Origin: Sphingomonadales bacterium
Lineage (GTDB): Bacteria > Pseudomonadota > Alphaproteobacteria > Sphingomonadales > Sphingomonadaceae
DNA length: 5,346 bases
Assembly (NCBI GenBank): GCA_027489295.1
Contig: JAIYAA010000251.1
Coordinates: forward strand, 1-5,346
Direction: 5' to 3'
Shown here: in pieces, positions 5,338 through 5,346 of the stretch
Layout of the letters: every line of letters starts with the position of its first letter
Numbering within the stretch: the stretch's first letter is position 1
Position numbers and translations under genes: made by a program
The notes under the pieces: generated by a model
Databases searched by the model: none
The model's input: the letters and a program-made list of their open reading frames with translations, nothing else
What the model was told of the DNA's origin: nothing

Positions 5338-5346
5338 CGAGTTCGG

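Noticed and set aside
1..5346. CRISPR array or tRNA/rRNA genes
   Set aside because: No regularly spaced repeats and no cloverleaf or rRNA motifs were seen on either strand by eye.

Overview
The window is an accessory segment of a bacterial chromosome or plasmid, most likely from a GC-rich proteobacterium. The IS66-family insertion sequence, the codon choice and the Ala/Arg-rich proteins suggest alphaproteobacteria, but nothing here proves the taxon. Short-line hand counts give about 73% GC at 241-300 and 65% at 5161-5220. Inside the central operon they give 47-50% (841-900, 2821-2880, 3061-3120). This looks like a lower-GC cargo module set in a GC-rich backbone.

Layout, left to right. Positions 1-118 are the right end of an IS66-family element: the last 30 codons of its transposase, then a terminal inverted repeat ending in CGCTTAC. 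Positions 119-435 hold no convincing gene; they are a GC-rich stretch crowded with inverted repeats, followed by a short AT-rich strip. Positions 436-5005 are one tightly packed operon of three genes, all on the minus strand and transcribed right to left: a winged-helix (HTH) protein of 233 aa, a MinD/ParA-like ATPase of 780 aa with the variant P-loop KGGVGRT and a long helical, TPR-like C-terminus, and a 509-aa protein with a C-terminal nitrilase-superfamily domain whose Glu-Lys-Cys catalytic triad is intact. Successive genes overlap (ATGA, then TGATG), so they are probably translationally coupled. Positions 5006-5346 hold the operon's 5' region (good Shine-Dalgarno, weak promoter candidate, 11-bp-phased direct repeat), uncertain small ORFs, and at the far right a 34-bp perfect palindrome with a T tract that looks like a terminator for plus-strand transcription.

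How the genes may work together (inference): the DNA-binding protein would control the operon, the P-loop ATPase with its helical C-terminus would be the sensor or switch, and the cysteine amidase-like enzyme would be the effector. This order (regulator, signalling NTPase, hydrolytic enzyme), together with coupled translation, lower GC and an adjacent mobile element, fits a bacterial conflict or phage-defence cassette. I do not recognise it as a named system. It is the main item of interest here.
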